Part shown: positions 34,902-44,942 of the stretch, one piece after another
Numbering within the stretch: position 1 is the first letter of the stretch
How the letters are laid out: every line of letters starts with the position of its first letter
NCBI RefSeq assembly: GCF_001700315.1
Contig: NZ_MASJ01000023.1
Location: 62,001-126,000 of the forward strand
Reading direction: 5' to 3'
Source of the DNA: Caryophanon tenue
GTDB lineage: Bacteria > Bacillota > Bacilli > Bacillales_A > Planococcaceae
Length of the DNA stretch: 64,000 nucleotides
Program-made: the position numbers and the translations under genes
Notes under the pieces: generated by a model
The model's database searches: none
What the model saw: the letters and a program-made list of their open reading frames with translations, nothing else
What the model was told of the DNA's origin: nothing

Positions 34902-36191
34902 ATGTTTATAAAAAGAAAAAACAGACCGCTATCTTGGACACTTTGTACAGACACGTCACATGGCATTTACATTACGGACGCGACCATTCTTATGCAAATT
35001 GAGCTTATCGGTATTACACCAGCAATGCTACAGTATGTTGCCACCGTTAAACCACATATTGACGCGACAAAAGAGCAAATTACAAATGCCTTTTACAGTA
35101 CGATTGAAGCAGTGCCTGAACTTCGTCATATTATCGCGCAACATTCAACCTCACAGCGGCTAAAAGTCACACTCCATCAGCATATTGTTGAGATTTTTAG
35201 TGGGCGCTTAGACGAAGCGTATATTGAACGGCGTAAACGAGTTGCGCAAGTGCATCTGCATATCGGTTTATCGACAAAATGGTATTTAGCAGCACTCCAA
35301 AAGCTAGAAGATGAAGTGCGCCGTATTTTAATGGCGTTGCCGTATATGCTGGAGCAGCGCTTAGATGTATTAGATGCTTTTTTAAAAATTATGTCGCTTG
35401 AAAAACAGCTTGTACTTGAAGAATACGAAGATGTTTTTTACGCACAGCAATTAGAAAAAGAGCTATCCGTTCGAGCTGCTGTTAAAGAACAAATTGGCAG
35501 TATTGTGACAAGTATCGATAAGCAAGTTGTCGCATCCAATGACGTTGTTCAAACACTTGCTGCATCCTCACAGCAAGTGAAAGCACAGATGCATGAAGTT
35601 GTAGCTGCTTCCATCCATACAAAAGAAGAGGCACAGTCTGGCTTTGAACAGATGCAGGCGCTTCATATCCAAACCGAACAAATTCATACACAAGCAAATG
35701 AAATGACGTCGATGGTGCAGCGCCTATCCCTATCGTCGACCGAAATTCAAGCGGTTGTGAATATCGTGAAGCAAATTGCGGACCAAACGAATTTACTTGC
35801 GTTAAACTCAGCAATTGAAGCGGCACGGGCGGGTGAAACAGGCAAAGGCTTTGCCGTTGTCGCTGACGAAGTACGTAAGCTCGCGAATAATACGGCTACA
35901 TCGGTTGATAAAATTGGGCAGTTAATTTTACAATCGTCCGGTATTACAACAGATGTCGTTCATGCGATTGCATCTATTCAACAGCTCGTGACAGAAGGGC
36001 TGTCACTGCATGACCGTACGCTGCATACATTTACAGCCATTACCGATGCGATTGACGGCACGATTACAGACTTTCAAACGGTCAACGAACAGTATCAGCA
36101 AGTCGAACAAATCGTTCAAAAAATTGAGGAAACATCGCATGAACTAACACGCGCCACACAGCACTTAGAACAAACGATTACGTCATTTTAA
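34902..36191 (+). CDS. hemAT: HemAT globin-coupled aerotaxis transducer
   Basis: 429 residues. Residues 25-190 are a sensor globin; the proximal haem ligand is probably His118 in [14 protein letters not shown]. Residues 230-429 form a coiled-coil MCP signalling domain with the hairpin tip [38 protein letters not shown]. No membrane segment, so it is a cytoplasmic oxygen sensor that talks to CheA. GGAGG precedes ATG. Confidence 0.93.
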   Translation: MFIKRKNRPLSWTLCTDTSHGIYITDATILMQIELIGITPAMLQYVATVKPHIDATKEQITNAFYSTIEAVPELRHIIAQHSTSQRLKVTLHQHIVEIFSGRLDEAYIERRKRVAQVHLHIGLSTKWYLAALQKLEDEVRRILMALPYMLEQRLDVLDAFLKIMSLEKQLVLEEYEDVFYAQQLEKELSVRAAVKEQIGSIVTSIDKQVVASNDVVQTLAASSQQVKAQMHEVVAASIHTKEEAQSGFEQMQALHIQTEQIHTQANEMTSMVQRLSLSSTEIQAVVNIVKQIADQTNLLALNSAIEAARAGETGKGFAVVADEVRKLANNTATSVDKIGQLILQSSGITTDVVHAIASIQQLVTEGLSLHDRTLHTFTAITDAIDGTITDFQTVNEQYQQVEQIVQKIEETSHELTRATQHLEQTITSF

Positions 36192-36201
36192 AGACCTGCT
36201 A

Positions 36202-36461
36202 AAAGAGACTGGGACAGAACCCTATTTCTGAGGAAAATAAGTGTATGAAGATGTGCAGGTGTGTCCCGACACAAGCGGCGACTTCAGCAGGAATAGCAAT
36301 GTTTTTCTGCGACGAGTAATCGCAGGAGCATCAGCTTGAGACTACAAGCTCAAGCCATGCCTGCGAAACGCGTCCGCTATGTGGCGTAGCACCAAAAGCA
36401 AAAAAATATCCTTCAGCAGTTATCATTGCTGAAGGATATTTCTTTTTGTCCCAATCTCTTT
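36202..36461. repeat. 260-bp structured intergenic element with inverted termini
   Basis: The ends are inverted copies: AAAGAGACTGGGACAGAA (36202-36219) and the complement of AAAGAGATTGGGACAAAAA (36443-36461). Inside are a GCTTGAG/CTCAAGC stem and a perfect 15-base hairpin (36404-36418 with 36427-36441). It sits between convergent hemAT and a chemoreceptor gene. 'Gagattgggac' type borders are common in Bacillales intergenic regions. It could be a MITE-like element or a structured RNA that also terminates transcription. Confidence 0.55.
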
Positions 36462-36465
36462 CGCG

Positions 36466-38025
36466 TTATTGTTGTACGGTAACAAGTTCATGCTTTAACG
36501 CCGCCTGCTGTTGTAAAAGTGATTGCAGTACTTCTGCAATACGTGTTAATTCTGATGTCACGTGCGTAACTTGCTGCATCGCTTGTAGCTGCATGTTCGC
36601 AGCACTTGTTGTTTCTTCCATTTCTTGATGAAGCACATTATTATCTTTCACAACGTGCTGGAACACACCGTTAAATTGCGAAATCGCGCTAACGGCTTGT
36701 GCGATAATCGCTGCAATTTCGGTTGTACGTATATCCATCATGTCCGTAGCCCCAACAATTTGCGTAAACGTTTGCTTCGTCTCACTCATCAATTGTTGCC
36801 CGTATTTCATTTCAGCTAAACTGCTCTGCATGCTTGTGGAAATATCGGTAACATCTGCGTGAATCGTTGTAATTAGCTGTTCAATCGAGCCGGTAGAACT
36901 TTTCGCTTGCTCCGATAGCTTCTGAATTTCACTTGCCACAACGCTAAAGCCCTTCCCTGCTTCACCTGCACGTGCCGCTTCAATCGAGGCATTTAATGCC
37001 AGTAATTTCGTTTGATCTGCCACTTGCTCAATCGCTACAACCTTCGTCGCGATTTGGTCTGAGGCAGTTGATAATTGCTGCACTTGCTCTTGTAAACGCG
37101 TTAATGTTTCGCCAAGCACATCATACTGCCTTAACACATTTTGTAGCGCTAATTCGCCATCATGTGCTGAGTGTGCCGAGCCATTTGCTTCTATCGCAAT
37201 GTCACGTGCTAGTTGCTCGACATGCTGTAATTGTAATTCAAGCTCATCGTGATTGCGCGCAACAACCGTTAATGTTTCAGACGTTTGGGCTAAATTACCA
37301 CTACTGCGTGTAATACCTTGTTGCACTTGCTCGCTCGCAATCGACACATCTGCTGTTTGAATATCTAATGAGGACGCTTGTTGCTTAATTTCTTCACTCA
37401 TCTGTTCAATTTGAGCCATCACATGATCAATTTGCAATTGAGCTTGTTGTTCTACTGCAATATGCGCTGCTTCTGCTGCTGTGGTATAACGAATCATTTG
37501 AATAGCCCCGATGCTAATCAGCAATAAAAACACCGCGTGGATCATCAGTAATGAAAACCCATAATTTTGCGTTCCACAAAGTAATTCTGGAAAAAAGAAA
37601 AAGCCACCAACATGATGCACCGCAAAAATACTTGCTGCACCAATGATTAAATTGATTTGTTGAAACATCGAAATAAATAAAATGACGACGAAAATCGAGA
37701 AGTGGTACTCAACAAGCCCATCTCCTGCTGCAATCATGGCAATACTACTCATTACAAGTGTGAGCGTAATGCTCCAGCGAATAAAGGTTTGTGACTTTTG
37801 ACGACGACACGCATAGATTGCACATACATTGCATAAGCTCATCATTGCTAGTAAAAAGATAATTGGACCAAGTGTACCACCCGACTGCGCTTGTCCTTTC
37901 GCTGCTATAATTTGTTCCTCTAAAAATCCAAAGTGGCGGTGAAGTACGAACACCACGATTGCAAGGCTTGACATAATCGTCGCAATAACCAACAATAAAC
38001 GGTTTTGAACGAACTGCTTTTTCAT
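36466..38025 (-). CDS. Methyl-accepting chemotaxis protein with six-helix membrane sensor
   Basis: 519 residues. The first 175 residues contain about six membrane helices and no large extracellular domain; the segment [18 protein letters not shown] with [13 protein letters not shown] is typical of a membrane-embedded sensor found in some MCPs and cyclases. A signalling domain follows (tip [32 protein letters not shown]). It may sense membrane or energy state. GGAG precedes ATG. Converges with hemAT. Confidence 0.88.
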   Translation of the reverse strand: MKKQFVQNRLLLVIATIMSSLAIVVFVLHRHFGFLEEQIIAAKGQAQSGGTLGPIIFLLAMMSLCNVCAIYACRRQKSQTFIRWSITLTLVMSSIAMIAAGDGLVEYHFSIFVVILFISMFQQINLIIGAASIFAVHHVGGFFFFPELLCGTQNYGFSLLMIHAVFLLLISIGAIQMIRYTTAAEAAHIAVEQQAQLQIDHVMAQIEQMSEEIKQQASSLDIQTADVSIASEQVQQGITRSSGNLAQTSETLTVVARNHDELELQLQHVEQLARDIAIEANGSAHSAHDGELALQNVLRQYDVLGETLTRLQEQVQQLSTASDQIATKVVAIEQVADQTKLLALNASIEAARAGEAGKGFSVVASEIQKLSEQAKSSTGSIEQLITTIHADVTDISTSMQSSLAEMKYGQQLMSETKQTFTQIVGATDMMDIRTTEIAAIIAQAVSAISQFNGVFQHVVKDNNVLHQEMEETTSAANMQLQAMQQVTHVTSELTRIAEVLQSLLQQQAALKHELVTVQQ

Positions 38026-38482
38026 AAATACTCTCCTGTCATATCGATATAGGTATTCTCTTCGCCTGTTGAAATGGCTTACGAAAATGTTCCTACACGC
38101 TTTAAGTTGAGGCTATTCTACCACAACTACTTATAAAAAAATACAATATAAAACAAACGACATATATTTTGAAATGAAAGATACAATATTTGAAATTTAA
38201 AGTTCTATAATAGTTTTTTTAGCACACAAATATAAAATACAAGCAGTTTTATTTATTATATTTTTACCATTTTATTGAATTTGGTAGCATACTCATAAAC
38301 AGCACCGTTCACCTAGGCCTTGATTATGTAGACAGTTGTTTATTATGAGAAAACTCCAACACCCTGCGCGAATAAAAAATAGCCCTCGACATGGTAATGA
38401 TTGTCGGGAGCTAGCTTACTAATTAGTACTTTTTATGGATGATGACATCATAAAATACTATACGCCATATAAGATCCGTCAT
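38026..38482. other. Intergenic region, 457 bp
   Basis: AT-rich, no coding frame I can support. A modest hairpin (CCCTCGACA with TGTCGGG, near 38383-38409) is the only structure seen. It contains the promoter of the chemoreceptor gene near its left end. Confidence 0.5.
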
Positions 38483-39061
38483 TTATAAATACTGAAACGC
38501 TTTCGCATCTGAAATCGCCGCATTAATACATGTGCTTAAATACGCTTCATTTTGAAATCGTGCCTTTAATGCACGCATCACTTCCGCTTGCAAATAAATA
38601 AATTCCGCACTTTGCTCGTGCTGCGGCATTTCTTCTAAACGTGTAATCGCTTCAATAACTTGTGGCAATGGTATGTTCATCTCAACTAAAATATCACGCA
38701 ATACATACTGAAGTGTTTTATTTAACTGCATGCTCATCACTAAATGCATTTCCTTATTTAACCGTTGTTGCTGTTTTAATTGTTTAACAAGTGGATGCTT
38801 ACTCACAACTTCATTTAAATAAGCGTATAGCGGTATATTTAACGTCCGTTCGTAATTTACATAACAATCTTCATTTGTTAAATAAATATAGAAGTCAAAA
38901 AACAATTGGCATTCTGGGCGTAAGACACTCGCACATAAATCGACATAGAGTGGGGAGTGCTTAATTGTTTTATTAAGCTGTTCAAACTCTTGAATTTGTT
39001 CTTCCGCTACGACATAATACGACTTCTTCGCCAAGTATATGATGTTTTCTATTTCTAACAC
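38483..39061 (-). CDS. Hypothetical protein
   Basis: 192 residues, GTG start with a weak ribosome site. Mostly helical and charged, with no signal peptide and no membrane segment. Recognisable stretches are IIYLAKKSYYVVAEEQIQEFEQL at the start, RPECQLFFDFYIYL, and ISDAKAFQYL at the end. I do not recognise a family. It stands alone between a chemoreceptor gene and a purine permease gene. Confidence 0.65.
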   Translation of the reverse strand: MLEIENIIYLAKKSYYVVAEEQIQEFEQLNKTIKHSPLYVDLCASVLRPECQLFFDFYIYLTNEDCYVNYERTLNIPLYAYLNEVVSKHPLVKQLKQQQRLNKEMHLVMSMQLNKTLQYVLRDILVEMNIPLPQVIEAITRLEEMPQHEQSAEFIYLQAEVMRALKARFQNEAYLSTCINAAISDAKAFQYL

Positions 39062-39183
39062 ACCCTATCCAATTATATTTTGTTTCATTATAGGATATTT
39101 TTTGTAAAATAGAAAATTATAGTAACTTTTATATAACCAAAAACACAATCAACATACCAGATGTCGATTGTGTTTTTCGATTA

Positions 39184-40485
39184 TTAATGAGGTAAAAATA
39201 CGAGCTGAATGACAAATAGTACAGCAAACACATACATAAGAGGATGTGTTTGTTTATATTTACCCGTCACTAGTTTAAGTAATGGGTAGCTAATAAAGCC
39301 AACTGCAATTCCTGTTGAAATACTTGATGTTAATGGCATTGCTAGCACGACTAAAAATGCTGGGAACGCCTCGTCAATTTCGTGCCACTGAATATCTTTT
39401 ACCGCACCAATCATTAAACTACCAACAATAATAAGTGCTGGTGCTGTAATCGCGGCAACGCCTGATACCGCACCGACAAGCGGCCCGAAAAATGAAACAA
39501 CAATAAATAAGCTTGCGACAACAACTGCCGTTAAACCTGTACGACCACCTACTGCAACACCAGCAGAAGATTCGATATATGCTGTTGATGGACTTGTACC
39601 GACCATCGCACCTGCTGTCGTTGCTAATGAGTCTGCTAGTAACGCTTTACGTGCGCGTGGTAATGTATCATCTTTCATTAAACCAGCTTGCTTGGCGACA
39701 CCGATTAATGTACCTGTCGTATCAAATAATGTTACTAAAATGAATGAGAATATTACACCATATAAGCCGTATGCAATAACATCACCAATCGCCTCAATTG
39801 GATTCCACACTAAAATGCCTTCAGGTACATGTGGTGTTGCTACTACTTGCTCAATGTGTAATTGTCCCGTAAAGAATGCGACAATACCGGTAATGAGCAT
39901 GCCGATAAAAATTCCACCCGGCACATTGCGTGCCATCAGTGCTACTGTAATAGCTAAACCAAAAATTGTTAGTAATGAACTTGGCGCAGCTAAATCGCCT
40001 AATCCCACTAAATTGGCATCGTTTTGCACAACAAGCCCTGACATACGTAAACCGATAAAGGCGATAAATAAACCGATACCTGCTGTAATCGCTAGCTTTA
40101 AGTTATTTGGAATCGCTGAAATTAATGTTTCACGGAATGGTGTTAAACTAATAATCACGAATAATAAACCTGCGACAAATACAGCACCGAATGCTGTTAA
40201 ATAATCAATCGCCCCGTTAGACGTTAACACAACCGTATACGTGAAATATGCGTTTAAGCCCATTCCTGGCGCTATCGCAATCGGATAATTGGCAACAAGC
40301 CCCATCCATAATGTTCCGATAATTGCAGCGATAATTGTCGCCATAAATACTTGGTTAATGGGCACACCAGCATCTGCTAAAATACTCGGGTTGACGATAA
40401 CAACGTATACCATCGTTAAAAACGTTGTTATCCCCGCAAGTACTTCACGTTTTACTGTTGTACCATGTTGTTGTAAGTTAAACAT
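39184..40485 (-). CDS. NCS2-type guanine/hypoxanthine permease (AzgA/PbuG/PbuO-like)
   Basis: 433 residues with about twelve to fourteen membrane segments. Family marks: REVLAGITTFLTMVYVVIVNPSILADAG at the start, APGMGLNAYFTYTVV, FDTTGTLIGVAKQAGL, and GTSPSTAYIESSAGVAVGGRTGLT. It would import purine bases. GAGGTG precedes ATG. No purine riboswitch core is apparent upstream, but possible PurBox-like sites are. Confidence 0.92.
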   Translation of the reverse strand: MFNLQQHGTTVKREVLAGITTFLTMVYVVIVNPSILADAGVPINQVFMATIIAAIIGTLWMGLVANYPIAIAPGMGLNAYFTYTVVLTSNGAIDYLTAFGAVFVAGLLFVIISLTPFRETLISAIPNNLKLAITAGIGLFIAFIGLRMSGLVVQNDANLVGLGDLAAPSSLLTIFGLAITVALMARNVPGGIFIGMLITGIVAFFTGQLHIEQVVATPHVPEGILVWNPIEAIGDVIAYGLYGVIFSFILVTLFDTTGTLIGVAKQAGLMKDDTLPRARKALLADSLATTAGAMVGTSPSTAYIESSAGVAVGGRTGLTAVVVASLFIVVSFFGPLVGAVSGVAAITAPALIIVGSLMIGAVKDIQWHEIDEAFPAFLVVLAMPLTSSISTGIAVGFISYPLLKLVTGKYKQTHPLMYVFAVLFVIQLVFLPH

Positions 40486-40500
40486 TTTGCACCTCTTTCA

Positions 40501-40544
40501 AAAACACGAACATTTTAAAGAACATTAAACATATTATTCGTTTT
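40501..40544. promoter_or_regulatory. Possible PurR box pair upstream of purine permease
   Basis: AAAACACGAACATT (40501-40514) and, inverted, ATATTATTCGTTTT (40531-40544) each resemble the PurBox (AWWWCCGAACWWT) with two or more mismatches. They are arranged head to head 16 bases apart, as in PurR operators, and lie 16-60 bases before the permease start. Confidence 0.3.
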
Positions 40545-40643
40545 CGAAGCATGTTGCAACTGTTTTCTTCAAAGTGGTAAAAAGTTTATATTATATGAAT
40601 TTTCTTACTTTAAATGATAGGTATCAGCGCCCATTTATTGGCG

Positions 40644-41453
40644 TTATAATGCTTGAAATTGCAAAACAAAGCTATTCAATGATGCTGTGTCCTCTGTTTC
40701 ATTCATTACATCTGCATACGTCTGTACGAGTGCCTGAATGCTTGTAGGCGCTACTGTAAACTCCGGTAAAACATGTGTAGCATAATCCTTTTCCCATGCT
40801 CCGTCTTGTAAATAAGAAGCATCAACCGTTTGCGTGTGCTGACATATGAGCCCGTGTTGTTCGGCAATCGCACGTATGTCAGACTTCCCGAAAAGCTGCT
40901 GAATATTGCCATCATTTTCAATAAATGCTGAATATAAGGCTAAAATGGACACCGCACAAAAATGGTTGCGCTGTGCAAGCGATGTAAAGGCTAAATCCCA
41001 TTCTGCAATGCAAATACGTGCAGATAGCTGTGCCATTTTCGCAAAATAGGCAGATAACTGTTCACGCGATGTAAAGTACCATAAACAATGTGACAAGACA
41101 ATAACGTCATAATCATCTGCTTCCATCGTTAAAAAGTCCGTTTCTAGAAAAAATGTAATGCGCTCCCCTAATGTGGAAGCAGTAATCACATCATGCGCTT
41201 GCTGTAACGTCATCGGTGCACCATAATCGCCGCGCGCAATATCAATCGCCGTCACATGTCCCGCTTCACCGACTGCTTTCGCAAGTGCCATTGTTGTATC
41301 GCCTTGCCCACAGCCGATTTCTAATACGCGCATCCCTTCAGTAATGTGGAAAGCATCGACTAATGCGAAGCGGTGGCGGAGCTGTGTTGCTTGAATATCG
41401 TTCCCTTCATAAAGACCGTATGTTGCCATAAATTGCTGAATATCATGTTCCAT
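40644..41453 (-). CDS. Class I SAM-dependent methyltransferase
   Basis: 269 residues. SAM motif I VLEIGCGQGDTTMALA, then VTAIDIARGDYG (acidic residue for ribose) and YDVIVLSHCLWYF. Small-molecule methyltransferase of unknown substrate. Monocistronic between the permease and a lipoprotein gene. Confidence 0.85.
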   Translation of the reverse strand: MEHDIQQFMATYGLYEGNDIQATQLRHRFALVDAFHITEGMRVLEIGCGQGDTTMALAKAVGEAGHVTAIDIARGDYGAPMTLQQAHDVITASTLGERITFFLETDFLTMEADDYDVIVLSHCLWYFTSREQLSAYFAKMAQLSARICIAEWDLAFTSLAQRNHFCAVSILALYSAFIENDGNIQQLFGKSDIRAIAEQHGLICQHTQTVDASYLQDGAWEKDYATHVLPEFTVAPTSIQALVQTYADVMNETEDTASLNSFVLQFQAL

Positions 41454-41646
41454 GTGTAGACTCCTTTATCGTTCATCTACATGTATTATAGCACGGCATT
41501 TACACGTTAATTTGCCGTAGCTTCCTTTAATAATGGACGTCACTTTTCATAACTTCCCCACCGTAACAACGCTGGGCTGTGCCATACGCATACTTGCTGG
41601 ATTCTTTGCAAGCCGTTGCCGCAACAAAAAGAAATCACTCACTACT

Positions 41647-41684
41647 AAAGAGCCTGTACATAATCTTCCATGTACAGGCGCTTT
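41647..41684. terminator. Hairpin between lipoprotein and methyltransferase genes
   Basis: AAAGAGCCTGTACAT pairs with ATGTACAGGCGCTTT around an 8-base loop. It lies after the lipoprotein stop. The short flanking T/A runs make it a moderate terminator. Confidence 0.7.
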
Positions 41685-41709
41685 AGTGTTATATTACGTT
41701 AATGACATA

Positions 41710-42594
41710 CTACAACGTATCGCGTGCTGGTAACGCTTCTACTTGATTCATATCGGTAAACGCCTCGTCAATCACTAGCTCCTTGGGCATATCATCTTCT
41801 GCTGCGTCGAAATCTACCGTAATTTTATATTGTTGTAAGAAGCGGTCCTCATAATGAAATTCCGCATAAATATCCTCTGCAGTTACTGTCTCGTCCATTT
41901 GGATATTAAATGCACGCTGTAACATGGCATATACATATGCGATATTATCAGGCTGTACCGTAAATGTTACGTGTGCAGCCTCATTTTGTTGCTCGACCGT
42001 ATAGGCAGAAGACTCCAACATTAGTTCAAAAAAGGACATTTTTGCAGGAAGTGGGCTATAAGCACGTTCTCCTTCTAATGGTAGCCATTCATCTAAATTC
42101 AGTCGCTCGTACGCTTCTTCTTCGGTCATATATTGTTCAATGAGTGTAGTGCTTATCCCCGCATGTTGTGTCACTGTATATAATTGCTCCGGCATCCACA
42201 CATACGTCGTTTCTTGTTGTGTCATCGTATTTAATTGCTCATCGTCATAAACATTTTCAATACGTAGTAACGACGAATAGCCTGACCAATCTTCCATTTT
42301 ATAAATCCACATAAGTAGCTCGTCTTCTGTGACATTTTCCTGTGACACGCTTTCTTGTGGCTCGTCCACTTCGTCGCTTACCTCAACATCTTCCTCGTCC
42401 ATTTGTGGCTCTGGTATCACGACCTGTTCGTCATCTCTTCCTTCTGACTCTCTTGTCTCACTCGTCTCCCCTCCAACTGGTTCTGTTGCAGCTGTATCCG
42501 TTACTGGCGTTGGTTTTATCGTTTCTTCATTTACCTGCTCATTACATGCGACTAACATGAGTACTGCCCCGACCATTACTGCATATTTACGCAT
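41710..42594 (-). CDS. Lipoprotein, DUF6612-like
   Basis: 294 residues. Lipobox LMLVAC (Cys17), then an 80-residue linker rich in Glu, Asp, Pro and Thr. The C-terminal domain (about residues 95-290) has YVWMPEQLYTVTQ, MSFFELMLESSAYTVEQQN, ITVDFDAAEDD, which looks like the LolA/LppX-like DUF6612 lipoproteins of Bacillales. The function is unknown. It is not clearly linked to its neighbours. Confidence 0.7.
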   Translation of the reverse strand: MRKYAVMVGAVLMLVACNEQVNEETIKPTPVTDTAATEPVGGETSETRESEGRDDEQVVIPEPQMDEEDVEVSDEVDEPQESVSQENVTEDELLMWIYKMEDWSGYSSLLRIENVYDDEQLNTMTQQETTYVWMPEQLYTVTQHAGISTTLIEQYMTEEEAYERLNLDEWLPLEGERAYSPLPAKMSFFELMLESSAYTVEQQNEAAHVTFTVQPDNIAYVYAMLQRAFNIQMDETVTAEDIYAEFHYEDRFLQQYKITVDFDAAEDDMPKELVIDEAFTDMNQVEALPARDTL

Positions 42595-42677
42595 TATGAC
42601 ATCCTCCTTTTATTTAGATTCACATATTACGCCCGACTACATCTATTTACGTAGCGTATTCCCAAATTTACGCATAA

Positions 42678-42712
42678 AAAAACAGCTTTCGGGAAATGCC
42701 GAAGCTGTTTTT
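42678..42712. terminator. Hairpin with T-run
   Basis: AAACAGCTTTCGG pairs with CCGAAGCTGTTT around a short loop, with A-run and T-run on the two sides. It lies between the lipoprotein gene promoter and the cstA terminator. It faces both ways. Confidence 0.7.
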
Positions 42713-42765
42713 GTTGGAACTTAGGAATTATCATATAAAAAAAGCTGAAAATAGATAGCATTAAA

Positions 42766-42799
42766 AACCCCCCACCCGAAAATTATCGGGTGGGGGGTT
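42766..42799. terminator. Terminator after cstA
   Basis: A perfect 14-base GC-rich stem, AACCCCCCACCCGA with TCGGGTGGGGGGTT, 6-base loop, just after the cstA stop on the minus strand. Confidence 0.8.
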
Positions 42800-42817
42800 C
42801 CTCATATCGCTCTTCGT

Positions 42818-44608
42818 TTATACCGCTTGCTTTTTGAAGCGTGGGTGTGCCCAAAGCTCGCGCCATTTCAATACAGATGTAATGACGATAATTAAACCGA
42901 GTGTCAGCATGATGACAGATAACACACCGTTTAATACGTTGAAGCCGCCCGCATCGCCGTTCCAGTAGACGTTTTTAACCATCCAGAAGCCAGCTACGTT
43001 TACTGTAATGTATAAGTAAACAAGTGGCACGAAACATGTTAAGGCATAAATGCGTTTGTCGGCAATTTTTAAGACGAATGTGACACCACATACTAAACCG
43101 ATTGAGGCCATTAATTGGTTCGATACGCCGAACAGTGCCCAAACCGAAGCGATGTCTCCTGAATTTAATAAATACCCCCACATAATACAAGCGAGCGCAC
43201 TTGCTCCGATTGCGCCTGGCATCCAGTCAGTTTTCTTTAGTGGCTTATACACATTGCCTAAGAAATCTTGGATTAAGTAACGAGCTGTACGTGTACCAGC
43301 ATCGATTGCTGTTAAAATAAATACCGCTTCGAACATAATAACAAATTGATAGAAGTAACTTGTTAAATGGCTAAACCATTCAACGCCCGCAAAGATGGCG
43401 GCCATACCAACGGCAAGTGTTACTGCACCACCCGTACGTCCTTCTAAGTCCATACCAATTGCTTCAGAAAGCGCCGGCAAATCGACTACGGTCATTCCTA
43501 ATGTTGCGAAAACTTCTGGCGTTGAGTTAATCGCGAAGTAATCGGCTGGGTGTAATACCGTTGCAGCGATTAACGCCATCACCGCTACGACACACTCTAC
43601 TAACATGGCGCCGAAACCAACAACGCGAATATCTTCCCAACGGTTAATCATTTTTGGTGTTGTTCCTGAACCGACAAATGCGTGGAAACCAGAAATCGCA
43701 CCACATGCAATAGTAATCGATACGAACGGCCATACTGGACCTGCTACGATTGGACCGCCACCACCTAAGAAGTCAGGAATAATCGCTGGGAATTGAATTG
43801 TTGGGTTAATGATGAATACCCCAACGATTAAGGCGATGAATACACCGATTTTCATAAAGCTTGATAAGTAATCACGCGGTGCTAATAAGAACCATACTGG
43901 TAATGCTGCCGCGAAGAATGCATAAATTGGTAAAATTAATGATAGTGCTTCTCTGTCTAATGTTAAAACTTCACCAAGCCATGTACCTTGAATATATGGC
44001 CCTGAGAATACGGCAAGGATTAATAGTCCGACACCGATTGCGGTAGACAATTTTAAATTACCTGTTGTCCGTGTAATAACTCCCATTAACATCGCAATTG
44101 GAATCGTTGCGGCAACGGCGAATGTCCCCCACGGATTATCGGCTAATGCGCCTAAAATAACCATTGAAAGACCCGCCATTGTAATCGTGATGATAAATAA
44201 CATCGCTAACCCCGTACAGAAACCAGCAACTGGACCAAGCTCCTCACGCATTACTTCCGATAACGATTTACCGCCTTTCATCATTGACGCAAATAACACA
44301 ACAGCGTCATGCACGGCACCACCGATAACGGCACCGATTAATAACCATAAATAACCGGGTAAATACCCGAACTGTGCAGCTAAAATAGGACCTACTAATG
44401 GACCTGCTGCTGCGATTGCCGCAAAGTGGTGACCAAAGGCAACCCATTTATTCGTTGGTACATAGTCTTTACCATCGTTTTTTTCGTGTGCTGGCGTTGG
44501 GCGATCGTCGTTAATTTTTAATACTTTCTTTGTGAAGAAAATACCATATAAACGATACGCAATTGTCAGTACACAGATGGCACCAATTACAAGTGTAATG
44601 GCATTCAT
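42818..44608 (-). CDS. cstA: CstA family transporter (carbon starvation protein)
   Basis: 596 residues, about sixteen membrane helices, the shorter CstA form. Marks: FGHHFAAIAAAGPLVGPILAAQFGYLPGYLWLLIG and GAVHDAVVLFASMMKGGKSLSE, then FHAFVGSGTTPKMI. CstA proteins carry peptides or pyruvate under carbon limitation. Pyruvate is an end product of both aromatic routes here, but a functional link is only a guess. AAGGAGG precedes ATG. Confidence 0.93.
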   Translation of the reverse strand: MNAITLVIGAICVLTIAYRLYGIFFTKKVLKINDDRPTPAHEKNDGKDYVPTNKWVAFGHHFAAIAAAGPLVGPILAAQFGYLPGYLWLLIGAVIGGAVHDAVVLFASMMKGGKSLSEVMREELGPVAGFCTGLAMLFIITITMAGLSMVILGALADNPWGTFAVAATIPIAMLMGVITRTTGNLKLSTAIGVGLLILAVFSGPYIQGTWLGEVLTLDREALSLILPIYAFFAAALPVWFLLAPRDYLSSFMKIGVFIALIVGVFIINPTIQFPAIIPDFLGGGGPIVAGPVWPFVSITIACGAISGFHAFVGSGTTPKMINRWEDIRVVGFGAMLVECVVAVMALIAATVLHPADYFAINSTPEVFATLGMTVVDLPALSEAIGMDLEGRTGGAVTLAVGMAAIFAGVEWFSHLTSYFYQFVIMFEAVFILTAIDAGTRTARYLIQDFLGNVYKPLKKTDWMPGAIGASALACIMWGYLLNSGDIASVWALFGVSNQLMASIGLVCGVTFVLKIADKRIYALTCFVPLVYLYITVNVAGFWMVKNVYWNGDAGGFNVLNGVLSVIMLTLGLIIVITSVLKWRELWAHPRFKKQAV

Positions 44609-44722
44609 TATGTAATTCCTCCTTCATATTCATGTCAAAATATGTACAAATTATGGCATATACTAATTTTTCACAATAGTAGCACAATTATTGCTATAGA
44701 ACAATACACATCTGAATAATTT

Positions 44723-44748
44723 TTGTAAACATAACGCTTTGTTTACAA
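44723..44748. promoter_or_regulatory. Perfect inverted repeat upstream of cstA
   Basis: TTGTAAACA (44723-44731) and TGTTTACAA (44740-44748) flank TAACGCTT. It lies 115 bases before the cstA start in the 334-bp gap 44609-44942 and could be a regulator site. The only other feature in the gap is the gentisate terminator at its right end. Confidence 0.45.
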
Positions 44749-44884
44749 TCAAAATCTGTTATAGCACAACATTAAGCACTGCTATTTTCTTATTTTTGCA
44801 GTCTTTTTCGTCAGTTATACAGCAAAATTCCTCGGTATAATTTCTTGACAAATCGTTTTCTCCGCGATACAAAGCCACACAAAA

Positions 44885-44926
44885 AAACGAGCGATTTCTA
44901 TATAGCACTATAGAAATCGCTCGTTT
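44885..44926 (-). terminator. Terminator of the gentisate operon
   Basis: A perfect 18-base stem beginning AAACGAGCGATTTC, a 6-base loop, then a T-run on the minus strand (44881-44887). Confidence 0.88.
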
Positions 44927-44942
44927 GCACATATTCAATTCA

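Noticed and set aside
40486-40643. Purine riboswitch before the purine permease
   Set aside because: I looked for the conserved aptamer core and could not find it; only PurBox-like sites are present.
41533-41733. 66-codon plus-strand frame
   Set aside because: It spans the terminator hairpin and runs into the end of the convergent lipoprotein gene.
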